Origin: Falsiroseomonas algicola
GTDB lineage: Bacteria > Pseudomonadota > Alphaproteobacteria > Acetobacterales > Acetobacteraceae
Assembly (NCBI RefSeq): GCF_011040385.1
Contig: NZ_JAAIKB010000013.1
Location: forward strand, 62,001-126,000
Reading direction: 5' to 3'
DNA: 64,000 nucleotides
Part shown: positions 8,850-17,192 of the stretch, in pieces
Numbering within the stretch: the first letter of the stretch is position 1
Layout: each line of letters begins with the position of its first letter
Notes under the pieces: generated by a model
Databases searched by the model: none
What the model was told of the DNA's origin: nothing
What the model saw: only the letters and a program-made list of their open reading frames with translations
Translations under genes and position numbers: made by a program

Positions 8850-10649
8850 ATGCCGAACCAAGCCCCCTCGCATCCCGGGTTGCGTGTCATCCCGACGCCC
8901 CCCAGCCCCGGCCGCCGCGCGGCGCTGCGCCTGGACGCGGCCTGGCGGCTCGGGCCAAGGCCGGTGTCGCTGTTCATCGCGCATCGCCTGGCCCTGGCGG
9001 CGGGGCTGCCGGCCCGGCGGCTGCGCGATGCGGCGCCGCCGGCAGGTGCCTTCCTGCCGGGCATCGCGCCGCCTGCCCCGCCCCTTCCGCCGGGCAGCGC
9101 GGGCCGCCTGCTGGAAGCGGCGGGCGCGCTGCCCGCCCGGCCGGACTGGCATGGCCCTTTCGACGCCGCGGCGCCCGCGCTTGGCCTGGACCTGTTCCGG
9201 GCGGGCGATGTCCGGCCGGTCTGGGAACGGCACCGCTTCGGGGATGTGCTGCTGCTGGTCCAGGCAGCGCGGCTGGACCCCGCCGGCCCGCACCTCGCGC
9301 GCGCCGAGGCGCTGCTGCGCGACTGGTCCGCCGCCAACCCCGCCTTTCGCGGCCCCGCCTGGGCCTGCGGGCAGGAAGCGGCGCTCAGGGCGCTCACACT
9401 GGCCCTCGCGCTCGCACTGCTCGATGCGGATCGCGGCCCGCCAGCGGGCGCGCGGGCGTTGCTCGGCCTGCTCTCCCGGCGCATCGCCGCGACACCCGCC
9501 TATGCCGCGGCGCAGGACAACAACCACGCGATCTCGGAACCCGCCGGCGCCTTCGCCTGCGCCCTGCTGCTGGGGGATGGGCGCGGCGCGGCGCGGGCGG
9601 CCCGGCACCTGGCCCGCGCGGTGGCGCGGCTGGTGGCGCCCGATGGCGGCTTCGCGCAGGTCTCGGCGGGCTATGCGCGGCTGGCGCTGGATACGCTCTG
9701 CCTCGCCGAATGGCTGCGCCGCCGCCACGCCGCGCCGGCCTTTCCCGAACCGCTCGGCTCTCGCGCCGCGGCGCTGGTGGCGTGGCTGCACCGGGTGACG
9801 GCGCCGGATGGCAGCGGCGCGGCGCTGGGGGTGGAGGATGGCTCGGCACTGGCCGATCTCGGCCTGCACGGCCCGGGTGACGCCCGCGGCAGCGTGGAGC
9901 GCGCGGCGCGGCTCTTCGCCGGCTCAACCGCCGGGTCGGCGGATGATCCGGGCTGCGCCTGGCTCGGCCTGCCCTGCCCCGCATCGCGGCTCGATCGACC
10001 CGCACGCTGGGTGGCGACGGGCACGATGGGCTGGGCGGCGGGGGCCACGGCGCTGCTGCGGACGGGCCCGCTGCGCTTCCGCCCCGCGCAGTCGGACCTG
10101 CTGCACCTCACGCTCCGCGATGGCACGGTGGTGGTGCTGCGGGATGGCGGCACGGGCTCCTACAACCCGCCTTCCCCGGGCTGGTGGGACGCGATCGGGG
10201 CCGCCGCCGCCCACAACGCCCCTGTCTTCGATGGCCGGGACCCGATGCCGCGGGCGGGCCGTTTCCTGCTGGCACGCTGGCCGCGCCTCGGCGTCCTGCC
10301 CGATGGCGCCTGGATGCGCGACCATGCCGGCAACCGGACCGAAAGGCGGGTCCTGGCCACGGGCCGCACCTGGACCATCGAGGATCGCGTCGCCGGCCCC
10401 TTCCGGCAGGCCGCCTGGCATTGGCGCCTGCCGCCCGGCGACTGGCACCTGACGGCGGATGGGGTGGAGGGCGCGCCCGCACGGATCGCCGCCTCCGCCG
10501 ATGCGCCCCTGGCGCTGCACCTGGCCGAGGGGTGGGAGAGCCCCGCCTATGGCGCGCTGCGCCCGGTGCCGGTGCTGGTGGTGACCGCCGCCGCCCCCGT
10601 GTCCCGCCTCCTGACCCAGGTCACCCTGCCCGCCGGAGACGCCCCATGA
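8850..10649 (+). CDS. Heparinase II/III-family polysaccharide lyase
   Basis: Probable uronic-acid polysaccharide lyase that trims or releases the polymer made by this locus. The 599-residue protein has an N-terminal alpha/alpha-toroid part with the conserved NNH motif (Asn224-Asn225-His226 in QDNNHAISE) and a downstream tyrosine region (VSAGYARLALDTL). A C-terminal beta-sandwich domain carries AAAHNAPVFDGRDPM, the HN-x-V-x-x-DG signature of the family. No clear signal peptide is visible. It opens the plus-strand polysaccharide gene run; a paired-hairpin repeat separates it from the next gene. Heparinase-like genes are common in bacterial exopolysaccharide clusters. The substrate cannot be read from sequence. 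Confidence 0.88.
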   Translation: MPNQAPSHPGLRVIPTPPSPGRRAALRLDAAWRLGPRPVSLFIAHRLALAAGLPARRLRDAAPPAGAFLPGIAPPAPPLPPGSAGRLLEAAGALPARPDWHGPFDAAAPALGLDLFRAGDVRPVWERHRFGDVLLLVQAARLDPAGPHLARAEALLRDWSAANPAFRGPAWACGQEAALRALTLALALALLDADRGPPAGARALLGLLSRRIAATPAYAAAQDNNHAISEPAGAFACALLLGDGRGAARAARHLARAVARLVAPDGGFAQVSAGYARLALDTLCLAEWLRRRHAAPAFPEPLGSRAAALVAWLHRVTAPDGSGAALGVEDGSALADLGLHGPGDARGSVERAARLFAGSTAGSADDPGCAWLGLPCPASRLDRPARWVATGTMGWAAGATALLRTGPLRFRPAQSDLLHLTLRDGTVVVLRDGGTGSYNPPSPGWWDAIGAAAAHNAPVFDGRDPMPRAGRFLLARWPRLGVLPDGAWMRDHAGNRTERRVLATGRTWTIEDRVAGPFRQAAWHWRLPPGDWHLTADGVEGAPARIAASADAPLALHLAEGWESPAYGALRPVPVLVVTAAAPVSRLLTQVTLPAGDAP

Positions 10650-10674
10650 TGGCCGGACGCCAAGGCCCGGCGGT

Positions 10675-10726
10675 CCAGGGTCGCCTTGGACCCTGGCGGG
10701 GGGTCCAGGGGGGCGGCGCCCCCCTG
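10675..10726 (+). repeat. Paired-hairpin repeat between heparinase and Wzz-like genes
   Basis: Stem A is CCAGGGTC with its complement (10675-10696); then a G-rich linker; stem B is CAGGGGGGC, loop GGC, GCCCCCCTG (10706-10726). Same layout as the copies near 6018, 28895, 29868 and 51921. It lies inside a co-directional gene run, so it may cause partial termination or RNA processing; there is no T-run. Confidence 0.85.
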
Positions 10727-10754
10727 CGCTTCCTCGCCCGCGCAGGCTGCCCCC

Positions 10755-11630
10755 ATGCCGCTTGACCACCTCCTCGCCCGCATCTGGGCCCTGCGCTGGC
10801 GCGTCCTGCTCATCGCCGCGCTCATCCTCGGCGCCGGCGGCACCACCATCATCCAGTGGCCGCGGCAATATGTGGCGGAGGCCATGGTCGCGCCCGCCGA
10901 GACCACCGGCATCGCCACCTCCACCCTCCTCTCCTCCGCCTCCACCGTCTCCGGCCTGCTGGACACGCGCCCCACCGGGAACTTCGCCATCTATCTCGGC
11001 GCCCTCCGATCGGCGGAGGCGGCGGCGATGCTGGTGCGCGACACGCCGCTGCTGGCGCTGATCACCGAGCGCCGCGCCGCCTGGCCCGGCGGCGCGATCC
11101 GGGAGGCGCTGGACCTTCGCATCCAGGCCGACATGGACGATGCGCGGGACTGGCTGGAGCGCAACCTGGCGCTGACCCAGACGCTCGGCGCCGTCACCTG
11201 GAACCTGGCGCTGCCGCATCGCGACCGCGACTTCGCGCTGGATGCGCTGGCCCGGCTGCACGCCTTCGCCGAGGCCAAGGTGCGGGCGGATCTGGAGGAG
11301 ATGGCCCGCCGCCGCGTGGCCGCGCTGGAAGCCCGCCTGGCGCGGGAGCCCGACCTCTATATCCGCCAGTCGCTGTATGAGCTGCTGGCGTTGAACCAGC
11401 GGGCCGGCGTGGTGGTGGCGGCGGATGAGGCGGTGGCCGCACGGCTCGTCTCCGCGCCGATGGTGGGGATCCGCCCCTCGCTCCCCAACCGCCCGCTGCT
11501 GCTGCTGCTGCTGCTGGTCGCGGCGCCGATGGCGGCGGTGGGGCTGGTGGGGGCGGGGGTGCTGCTGCGCCAGGCCTCCGCCGCCCCGCGCGTGATGGCG
11601 CGCCCGCTGCGGGTGGAGCCGGCGGAGTGA
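10755..11630 (+). CDS. Wzz-like polysaccharide chain-length protein
   Basis: Inner-membrane polysaccharide co-polymerase that would set chain length of the polymer. The 291-residue protein has a membrane helix near the N-terminus (VLLIAALILGAGGTTII, about 17-33), a periplasmic helical region rich in Arg/Glu/Ala (about 60-240), and a second helix (LLLLLLLVAAPMAAVGLVG) near the C-terminus. It ends without the cytoplasmic tyrosine kinase of Wzc proteins. An in-frame upstream TTG at 10686 would translate hairpin repeat DNA, so the ATG at 10755 is preferred. The last codon overlaps the start of the next gene by 4 bp, indicating coupled translation. Sequence divergence from classical Wzz makes the role family-level only. 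Confidence 0.8.
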   Translation: MPLDHLLARIWALRWRVLLIAALILGAGGTTIIQWPRQYVAEAMVAPAETTGIATSTLLSSASTVSGLLDTRPTGNFAIYLGALRSAEAAAMLVRDTPLLALITERRAAWPGGAIREALDLRIQADMDDARDWLERNLALTQTLGAVTWNLALPHRDRDFALDALARLHAFAEAKVRADLEEMARRRVAALEARLAREPDLYIRQSLYELLALNQRAGVVVAADEAVAARLVSAPMVGIRPSLPNRPLLLLLLLVAAPMAAVGLVGAGVLLRQASAAPRVMARPLRVEPAE

Positions 11631-12841
11631 CGGCGCCGCCCGCCGCAGCACCGGTTGCCCTGGCGGCGGGGGGGCTCGCCGCGACCCTGCAGATGGCGGG
11701 CGCGCTGAAGACGGCGCCGCCCCTGGCCGGCCTGCCCATCGACCTGACGCTGGCCAGCCTGGCGCTGCTGCTGCCGGCGATCGCGCTGCTGGCGGTGTCC
11801 CGGCACTGGCGCCTGGATCCGGCCATCGCGCCGCCGCTGGCCGCCGCCGGGCTGTTCTGGGCCTGGCTGGTGGTGGCGGGGGCCTGGAGCCCGTCCTCCA
11901 CGGTGCTGGCCGCCAAGCTGCCGGAGGTCATCCTGGCCGGGCCGCTGATGCTGGCGACCGGCATGATGGTGGGGGCGGAACCCGCGGCGCGGCGGGCCCT
12001 GTCGGCCACCACCATCGCCATCGGCGCGCTGCTGGCCGCCATCGTCGCCTGGGGCGTGGTCGGCGGCTGGGCGCTGGCGGCGCTGCTGGAGGCCGAGGCC
12101 CAGCGCCTGCAATACCAGCTGGCCGGCCTCGCCATGGCGACCGCCGCCGCCCTGGCCGCGGTGAAGCTGGTGGAGGCGCCGTCCTGGACCGGCCGCGCCG
12201 CCTGGGCCGCGCTGATCCTGGCGCTGGCGGCGGCGGCGCTGCTGCCGGGCGGACGCACCGCGCTGGTGGCGCTGCTGCTGGGCGTGGCGCTGGCGCCCGC
12301 GCTGCGCCTGCCGCGCCGGGCGGCGCTCACCTGGGCCGCGGCGGTCGCGGCGGCCGGCCTGGCCGGCCTGCTCTGGCTGGTCCTGCATCCCGGCCATGCG
12401 GAGGGGCTGCGCACGCTGGAACGCCTGACCGGGGACGCCGCCGGCTTCGATGCGCGGCGCGGCCTCTGGGCGGCGGCGCTGGACTGGGCGGGGGAGGCCG
12501 CGCCCTTCGGCCTCGGCACCGGCGGCTTCACCATTGCGGCCGGGCATGGGGAGAGGCGCGGCCTCTACCCCCACAACCACGCGCTGGAAGCGCTGGCGGA
12601 GGGCGGGCTGCCCGGCCTGCTGCTCTGGCTCGGCACCTTCGGCGGCGCGGCCCTGGCCATGCTGCGCCTGGCGCCGACCCTTGCCCCCGCGCGGCTGGCG
12701 CGGATGGCGGCGATGGTGCTGCCGGTGGCCATGACCATCATGGTCTCGACCGACCTCGGCAACCGCATGGCCTGGTTTGCCCTCGGCCTCGCGCTCAGCC
12801 TCGGCCTTTCCGCCCGGCCGCTGGAGGCCGCCCATGCATGA
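11627..12841 (+). CDS. O-antigen polymerase/ligase (Wzy/WaaL-like) membrane protein
   Basis: Polytopic inner-membrane enzyme expected to polymerise or ligate undecaprenyl-linked repeat units. The 404-residue protein is almost entirely hydrophobic helices. The large periplasmic loop contains the family hallmark YPHNHALEALAEGGLPGLLL (about residues 310-330), preceded by PFGLGTGGFTIAAGHG. The GTG start overlaps the Wzz-like stop by 4 bp, and the 3' end overlaps the sugar transferase start by 8 bp, so the three genes are probably translated as one unit. Wzy and WaaL cannot be told apart reliably from sequence; the neighbours favour a polymerase. Confidence 0.85.
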   Translation: MTAPPAAAPVALAAGGLAATLQMAGALKTAPPLAGLPIDLTLASLALLLPAIALLAVSRHWRLDPAIAPPLAAAGLFWAWLVVAGAWSPSSTVLAAKLPEVILAGPLMLATGMMVGAEPAARRALSATTIAIGALLAAIVAWGVVGGWALAALLEAEAQRLQYQLAGLAMATAAALAAVKLVEAPSWTGRAAWAALILALAAAALLPGGRTALVALLLGVALAPALRLPRRAALTWAAAVAAAGLAGLLWLVLHPGHAEGLRTLERLTGDAAGFDARRGLWAAALDWAGEAAPFGLGTGGFTIAAGHGERRGLYPHNHALEALAEGGLPGLLLWLGTFGGAALAMLRLAPTLAPARLARMAAMVLPVAMTIMVSTDLGNRMAWFALGLALSLGLSARPLEAAHA

Positions 12842-13436
12842 GCGCTTCGGCAAGCGGGCGATCGACCTGCTCGGGGCCGCGACCTTGCTGGTGCTGCTCT
12901 CGCCCCTCTTCGCCGCGGTGGCGCTGGCGGTGCGATGGCGGCTCGGCGCGCCGGTCTTCTTCACCCAAGCCCGTGCCGGCCGACACGGCGCGGCCTTCAA
13001 TCTGAAGAAATTCCGGTCGATGACGGAGGGGCCGGGCAGCGATGCGGATCGGCTGGATGGCTTCGGCCGTGCGCTGCGCGCCTCCGGCCTCGACGAGTTG
13101 CCGCAGTTGCTGAACGTGCTGCGCGGCGAGATGAGCCTGGTCGGCCCCCGGCCGCTGCCGCTGGACTACCTGCCGCTCTATACGCCCCGACAGGCGCTCC
13201 GGCTGCGCGTCCGGCCAGGGCTGCTGGGGCCCGGTGTCGCAGCCGGGCGCAATGCGGTGCCGTGGGAGAGGCGGCTGGAGCTGGACGCCGCCTATGCCGC
13301 GGCGCCGCTCCGCCTCCGCACCGACCTCGCACTGGCGCTCCGCAGCCTCGGCGTCTGGCTGCGGGGGGAAGGGGTCACCGCGCCAGGCCACGCGACCATG
13401 CCGGCCTTCGACCCCGCCGACCGGGCGGATCGCTGA
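12834..13436 (+). CDS. Initiating sugar-phosphate transferase (PglC/WcaJ-type)
   Basis: Monotopic phosphoglycosyl transferase that moves a sugar-1-phosphate from a nucleotide sugar to undecaprenyl phosphate, the first membrane step of the pathway. The 200-residue length matches the small PglC-like class. Visible features: N-terminal MHERFGKRAIDLLG, re-entrant hydrophobic helix LLVLLSPLFAAVALAVRW, the KFRSM motif, and the catalytic core SGLDELPQLLNVLRGEMS followed by LVGPRPL. The usual GITGWAQVNGRN block is changed to RPGLLGPGVAAGRN, losing the Trp-Ala-Gln. The start overlaps the preceding gene by 8 bp. Confidence 0.92.
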   Translation: MHERFGKRAIDLLGAATLLVLLSPLFAAVALAVRWRLGAPVFFTQARAGRHGAAFNLKKFRSMTEGPGSDADRLDGFGRALRASGLDELPQLLNVLRGEMSLVGPRPLPLDYLPLYTPRQALRLRVRPGLLGPGVAAGRNAVPWERRLELDAAYAAAPLRLRTDLALALRSLGVWLRGEGVTAPGHATMPAFDPADRADR

Positions 13437-13502
13437 CGCCACCCGCCGAAACCCCGGCTGCAATCGGTTGTGGCTGCAAGACAGGGCTTGCGGGACCGCG
13501 GC

Positions 13503-13550
13503 GGTATCAATCACGATGTGATATAGATTCACTGTTTATCAACTTATGGG
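13503..13550 (+). promoter_or_regulatory. AT-rich leader before the aminotransferase gene
   Basis: The 119-bp gap after the sugar transferase contains a clearly AT-rich stretch (GTGATATAGATTC, TGTTTATCAACTTATG) in an otherwise very GC-rich region. It probably holds a promoter for the aminotransferase and glycosyltransferase genes. TATAGA at 13522-13527 is a possible -10, but no convincing -35 is spaced correctly. Confidence 0.4.
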
Positions 13551-13555
13551 TTCGC

Positions 13556-14746
13556 ATGGCCACGCCCCTGCCTGCTGCCGCTGGCGCGATCCTCCCCTTC
13601 CCCGCGCGCCACTCCCCGGCGCCGCTGCTGCTCTCCCCTCCTCACCTGGCGGGCGGGGAGGCCGATCGCGTGCGGGAGACGCTGGAGGCCGGCTGGCTGG
13701 CCCCCGCCGGGCCCACCCCCCTGGCCTTCGAGGCGGTGCTCGGCACCATCACCGGCCATACGGCGGTGCTGGCCACCGCGTCCGGCACCGCGGCGCTGCA
13801 CCTGGGCTACCGGGTGCTGGGCGTCCTGCCGGGCGATGAGGTCTGGGCGCCCTCCATGACCTTCGTCGCCACCGTCGCGCCGGCGGTGCAGATGGGCGCG
13901 GTGCCGCGCTTCCTCGACGTGGCGGGGACGGGCTGGACGATGGACCCCGGACTGCTGGCGGAGGAACTGTCGAAGGCGGCACGGCGCGGGCGGCTTCCGC
14001 GGGTCGTGGTGCCGGTCGACCTCTACGGCCAGTGCTGCGACCTCGATGCCATCGTCGCGGCCTGCGACCGCTGGGGCGTGCCGGTGATGGTGGACAGCGC
14101 CGCCGCGCTCGGCGCCACCCAGCGCGGCGGGCGCCATGCCGGGCGCGGCGCGCGGCTCGCCGCCTATTCCTTCAACGGCAACAAGATCGTCACCGCGGGC
14201 GGCGGGGGCGCGCTGGCCGGTGAGGATGCGGCGCTGGTCGCCCGCGCGCGGCAGCTGGCCGGCCAGGCCAAGGAAGCCTGGCCGCATTACGAGCATGAGA
14301 CCACGGGCTACACCTACGGCCTCTCCTCGGTCCTCGCCGCCGTCGGGCTGGCGCAGCTGCCGGCGCTGGCGGCGCGCGTCGCGCGGCGGCGGGAGATCTT
14401 CGCCCGCTACGTCGCGGGCCTCGCGGACCTGCCCGGCATCGGCTTCATCGCCGAGCCCGCCTGGGGGCGCGCCAATCGCTGGCTGACGGTCGTGACGATC
14501 GACCCCGGCCCCTTCGGCATGGACCGGGAAGGCGTGCGCCGCGTGCTGCAGGCGGCGGGCGTGGAAAGCCGCCCCGCCTGGAAGCCGCTGCACCTGCAGC
14601 CCGCCTTCCGCGATGCACCCCAGGCCGGCGGCGCCACCGCCGCCGCGCTGTTCGAACTCGGCCTCTGCCTGCCCTCCGGCACCGGCATGACGGAGGGCGA
14701 CCAGGCGCGGGTGATCGACCTCATCCGGTCCTGCGCGCGGCCCTGA
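13556..14746 (+). CDS. DegT/DnrJ/EryC1/StrS-family PLP sugar aminotransferase
   Basis: PLP-dependent enzyme that converts a nucleotide-linked keto sugar to an amino sugar, supplying a precursor for the polysaccharide. The 396-residue length is normal. The substrate/PLP-binding turn is ATASGTAALHLGYRVLG, the Asp and neighbours are in VPVMVDSAAALGAT, and the Schiff-base lysine is Lys210 in SFNGNKIVTAGGGG. The ATG at 13556 follows the AT-rich leader; the open frame continues far upstream across the sugar transferase gene but is not credible there. It sits 5 bp before the first glycosyltransferase, so the two are likely co-transcribed. The exact sugar (for example perosamine or bacillosamine type) is undetermined. 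Confidence 0.92.
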   Translation: MATPLPAAAGAILPFPARHSPAPLLLSPPHLAGGEADRVRETLEAGWLAPAGPTPLAFEAVLGTITGHTAVLATASGTAALHLGYRVLGVLPGDEVWAPSMTFVATVAPAVQMGAVPRFLDVAGTGWTMDPGLLAEELSKAARRGRLPRVVVPVDLYGQCCDLDAIVAACDRWGVPVMVDSAAALGATQRGGRHAGRGARLAAYSFNGNKIVTAGGGGALAGEDAALVARARQLAGQAKEAWPHYEHETTGYTYGLSSVLAAVGLAQLPALAARVARRREIFARYVAGLADLPGIGFIAEPAWGRANRWLTVVTIDPGPFGMDREGVRRVLQAAGVESRPAWKPLHLQPAFRDAPQAGGATAAALFELGLCLPSGTGMTEGDQARVIDLIRSCARP

Positions 14747-14751
14747 ACGCC

Positions 14752-16002
14752 ATGGGCCTCGCTATCCTCTACCTCCACCAGCATTTCTCGACGCCGGATG
14801 GCGCGACCGCCACCCGGGCCTACAACCACGCCACCGCCCTGGCGGAGGCCGGCCATGCGGTGACGCTGGCCTGCGGCCGCTATGCCGGCGGCGCCACGGG
14901 GCTGGACGGCCCCTTCCGCCACGGCCAGCGCCGCGGCGAAGTGGCGGGGTTCGAGCTGGTGGAATTCGACCTGCCCTATGGCAATGCGCAGCCGCTGGCG
15001 CGGCGCAGCCTGGTCTTCCTGCGCTATGCAATCGCGGCCTCCCACCTCGCCCTGGCGCGGCGCTGGGACCTCATCATCGCCTCCTCCACCCCGCCCACCG
15101 TCGCCATCCCCGCCCTGCTGGCGCGGCGGCTGCGCGGCACCCCCTTCCTGTTCGAGATCCGCGACCCCTGGCCGGAACTGCCCGCCGCGCTGTCGAAGCC
15201 CGGCGACGGCGTGCCGGGGCCGGTTCTGGGCGCCATCGGCCGGCTGGTCGATGCCGCCTGCCGCCAGGCCGCGACGGTCGTCGCCCTGACCGAAGGCATG
15301 GCGCGCACCGCCCTGGCCCGCGGCACGGACCCGGACCGGCTGCGCGTGCTGCCGCAGGGCGCGGACCTCGCGCTGTTCGGCCCCGATGCCCGGCCCTGGC
15401 GCCCTGAAGGCGTCGGCGCCCAGGAGATGCTCGCGGTCTATGCCGGTGCGCATGGGCGCGCGAACGGGCTCGGCGTGCTGCTGGATGCCGCCGCCCGGCT
15501 GCGCGGCACCGGCATCCGCATCCTGCTGGTGGGCGATGGCGCGGAGAAGCCGGCGCTGATGGCCCGCGCGACGGCGGAGGACCTCCCCGTCACCTTCCTC
15601 GCCCCCCTGCCGAAGCGCCGGCTCGCGGGGCTGCTGGCAGGGGCGGATGTCGGGCTGCTCTGCCTGGCGCCGGTGCCGGAATTCGCGGAATGGACGGCGC
15701 CGAACAAGCTGGCGGAATGCCTGGCGGCGGGGCTGCCGGTGGTGGCCAATGTCCCGGGCCGGGCGCAGCGCCTGCTGGCGGAAGGCGCCTGCGGCCTGTC
15801 CGTGCCGCCCGGGGATGCCGATGGGCTGGCGGCCGCGCTGCTCGCCATGGCGGATGATCCCGCCCGCCGCCGCATCATGGGCCGCGCCGCCCGCCGCCTG
15901 GCGGAACGCTATTTCGACACCCGCCAGATCGCCGCCCGGCTGGTCGCGACGGTGGAGGCGGTGGCAGGCCACGCCACCCAGGCCCGGGCCCTCGCGCCAT
16001 GA
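14752..16002 (+). CDS. GT4-family glycosyltransferase (WbuB-like)
   Basis: Cytoplasmic GT-B glycosyltransferase that adds a sugar to the lipid-linked intermediate. The 416-residue protein has the N-terminal acceptor-domain pattern of WbuB-like enzymes (ILYLHQHFSTPDGATATRAY, LLFEIRDPWPELPAAL-like at about 134-145) and a C-terminal nucleotide-sugar domain (AVYAGAHGRANGL, ILLVGDGAEK). The E-x7-E-type region reads EWTAPNKLAECLAAGLPVVA. The stop codon overlaps the start of the next glycosyltransferase by 4 bp. WbuB transfers N-acetyl-L-fucosamine in known systems; the donor here is not predictable. Confidence 0.9.
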   Translation: MGLAILYLHQHFSTPDGATATRAYNHATALAEAGHAVTLACGRYAGGATGLDGPFRHGQRRGEVAGFELVEFDLPYGNAQPLARRSLVFLRYAIAASHLALARRWDLIIASSTPPTVAIPALLARRLRGTPFLFEIRDPWPELPAALSKPGDGVPGPVLGAIGRLVDAACRQAATVVALTEGMARTALARGTDPDRLRVLPQGADLALFGPDARPWRPEGVGAQEMLAVYAGAHGRANGLGVLLDAAARLRGTGIRILLVGDGAEKPALMARATAEDLPVTFLAPLPKRRLAGLLAGADVGLLCLAPVPEFAEWTAPNKLAECLAAGLPVVANVPGRAQRLLAEGACGLSVPPGDADGLAAALLAMADDPARRRIMGRAARRLAERYFDTRQIAARLVATVEAVAGHATQARALAP

Positions 16003-17192
16003 CGCCGCCGGCCGTCCTGATGCTCTCGGCCGCGCATCCGGCGGAGGATGTGCGGATCGTGGCGAAGGAAGGCGCCGCCCTGGCCGCCGCCGGTTTCCCC
16101 GTGCGCCACCTGGCGCCAGGGCCCGTCGGCGCCACGCGGCTGCTGCATGGCGTGGCGCTGCAGACCTATCCGCGCCCGGCGGGCGGCTGGCGGGCGCGGC
16201 TGATGGCGATCCCGGCGCTGGCCGACCGCGCCGCCGCGCTGCGCCCCGCGGTGATCCATGCGCATGAACCCGACAGCTGGCTGGCCGCGCTGATGGCGGC
16301 CCGGCGCTGCGGCGCGCGCGTGGTGCTGGACGTGCATGAACACTACCCCTCCCGCCTCGACCCCGTGCTGCCGCGGCCGCTCCGCCCGCTGGGCCGCGCC
16401 CTGGTCGCCGCCGCCTGCCGGCTGATGGCAGCCCGCGCCGACGCGGTCGTGGTGGCGAAGGATGGGCTGGAGGGGTGGCTCGGCGGCGCCGCGCGCTGCA
16501 CGCCGGTGCGCAACTACGCGACCTCCGTGCCGATCACGCCGCGCCGCCACCGGCCGGGGCCGCTGACCCTGCTGCATCTCGGCGCCCTGACCCGCGCCCG
16601 CGGCGCCTTCATCATGCTGGAGGCGCTGGCCCTGCTGCCGCCGGGCACCAGGCTCCGCCTGATCGGCCGCTTCACCGATGGCAGCGAGGCCGCCTTCCGC
16701 GACCGCAGCCTGGCGCTCGGCCTGGCGGGGCAGGTGGAGTATCTCGACTGGATGCCGCGGGAGGAGGCGCTGGCCCTGGCGGCGGAGGCCGATATCGGCC
16801 TGGTGCTGTTCCAGCCGGGGGTGGAGAACCACCGCCTGGCGCTGCCGCACAAGCTCTTCGACTGCATGCTGGCCGGGCTGCCAGTGATCGTGCCGACCTT
16901 GGCGGAGGAGGTCGCCGCCATCGTGCGCAGTGCCGATTGCGGGCTGACCGTGGATACGGCCGATGCGGCCGCCGTGGCGGCGGCGATCGTCGCCCTGGCC
17001 GACCCCGGGGTGCGGGACGCGATGGGCCAGCGCGGGCGCGATGCCGCCCTGACCCGCTTCGGCTGGGCGGCGGAGGCCGCGCGGCTGGTCCGGCTCTACC
17101 GGCTGCTCACCGCCTCCTCCAACGCCGCCATCCAGGCGGCGATGGCGGCGGCGCCGGCATCGGTGTGGCCGAGCGCGCGCTCCCCGAGGTAG
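15999..17192 (+). CDS. GT4-family glycosyltransferase, second
   Basis: Second GT-B glycosyltransferase of the locus, 397 residues. N-terminal domain: VIHAHEPDSWLAALMAARR and VVLDVHEHYPSRLDPVLP. C-terminal donor domain: LTLLHLGALTRARGAFIMLE and ENHRLALPHKLFDCMLAGLP, where the second acidic residue of the E-x7-E motif is Asp rather than Glu. Its start overlaps the preceding glycosyltransferase by 4 bp. The last 97 bp overlap the 3' end of the convergent dihydroxyacetone kinase gene, so the final 32 residues (Ala/Ser-rich, non-conserved) are antisense to kinase codons. This is the last gene of the polysaccharide run. Confidence 0.88.
   Translation: MTPPAVLMLSAAHPAEDVRIVAKEGAALAAAGFPVRHLAPGPVGATRLLHGVALQTYPRPAGGWRARLMAIPALADRAAALRPAVIHAHEPDSWLAALMAARRCGARVVLDVHEHYPSRLDPVLPRPLRPLGRALVAAACRLMAARADAVVVAKDGLEGWLGGAARCTPVRNYATSVPITPRRHRPGPLTLLHLGALTRARGAFIMLEALALLPPGTRLRLIGRFTDGSEAAFRDRSLALGLAGQVEYLDWMPREEALALAAEADIGLVLFQPGVENHRLALPHKLFDCMLAGLPVIVPTLAEEVAAIVRSADCGLTVDTADAAAVAAAIVALADPGVRDAMGQRGRDAALTRFGWAAEAARLVRLYRLLTASSNAAIQAAMAAAPASVWPSARSPR

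Noticed and set aside
12935-13555. Extension of the aminotransferase frame into the sugar transferase gene
   Set aside because: The upstream part is out of frame with the real sugar transferase and Arg/Ala-rich; the AT-rich leader and ATG at 13556 give a normal length.
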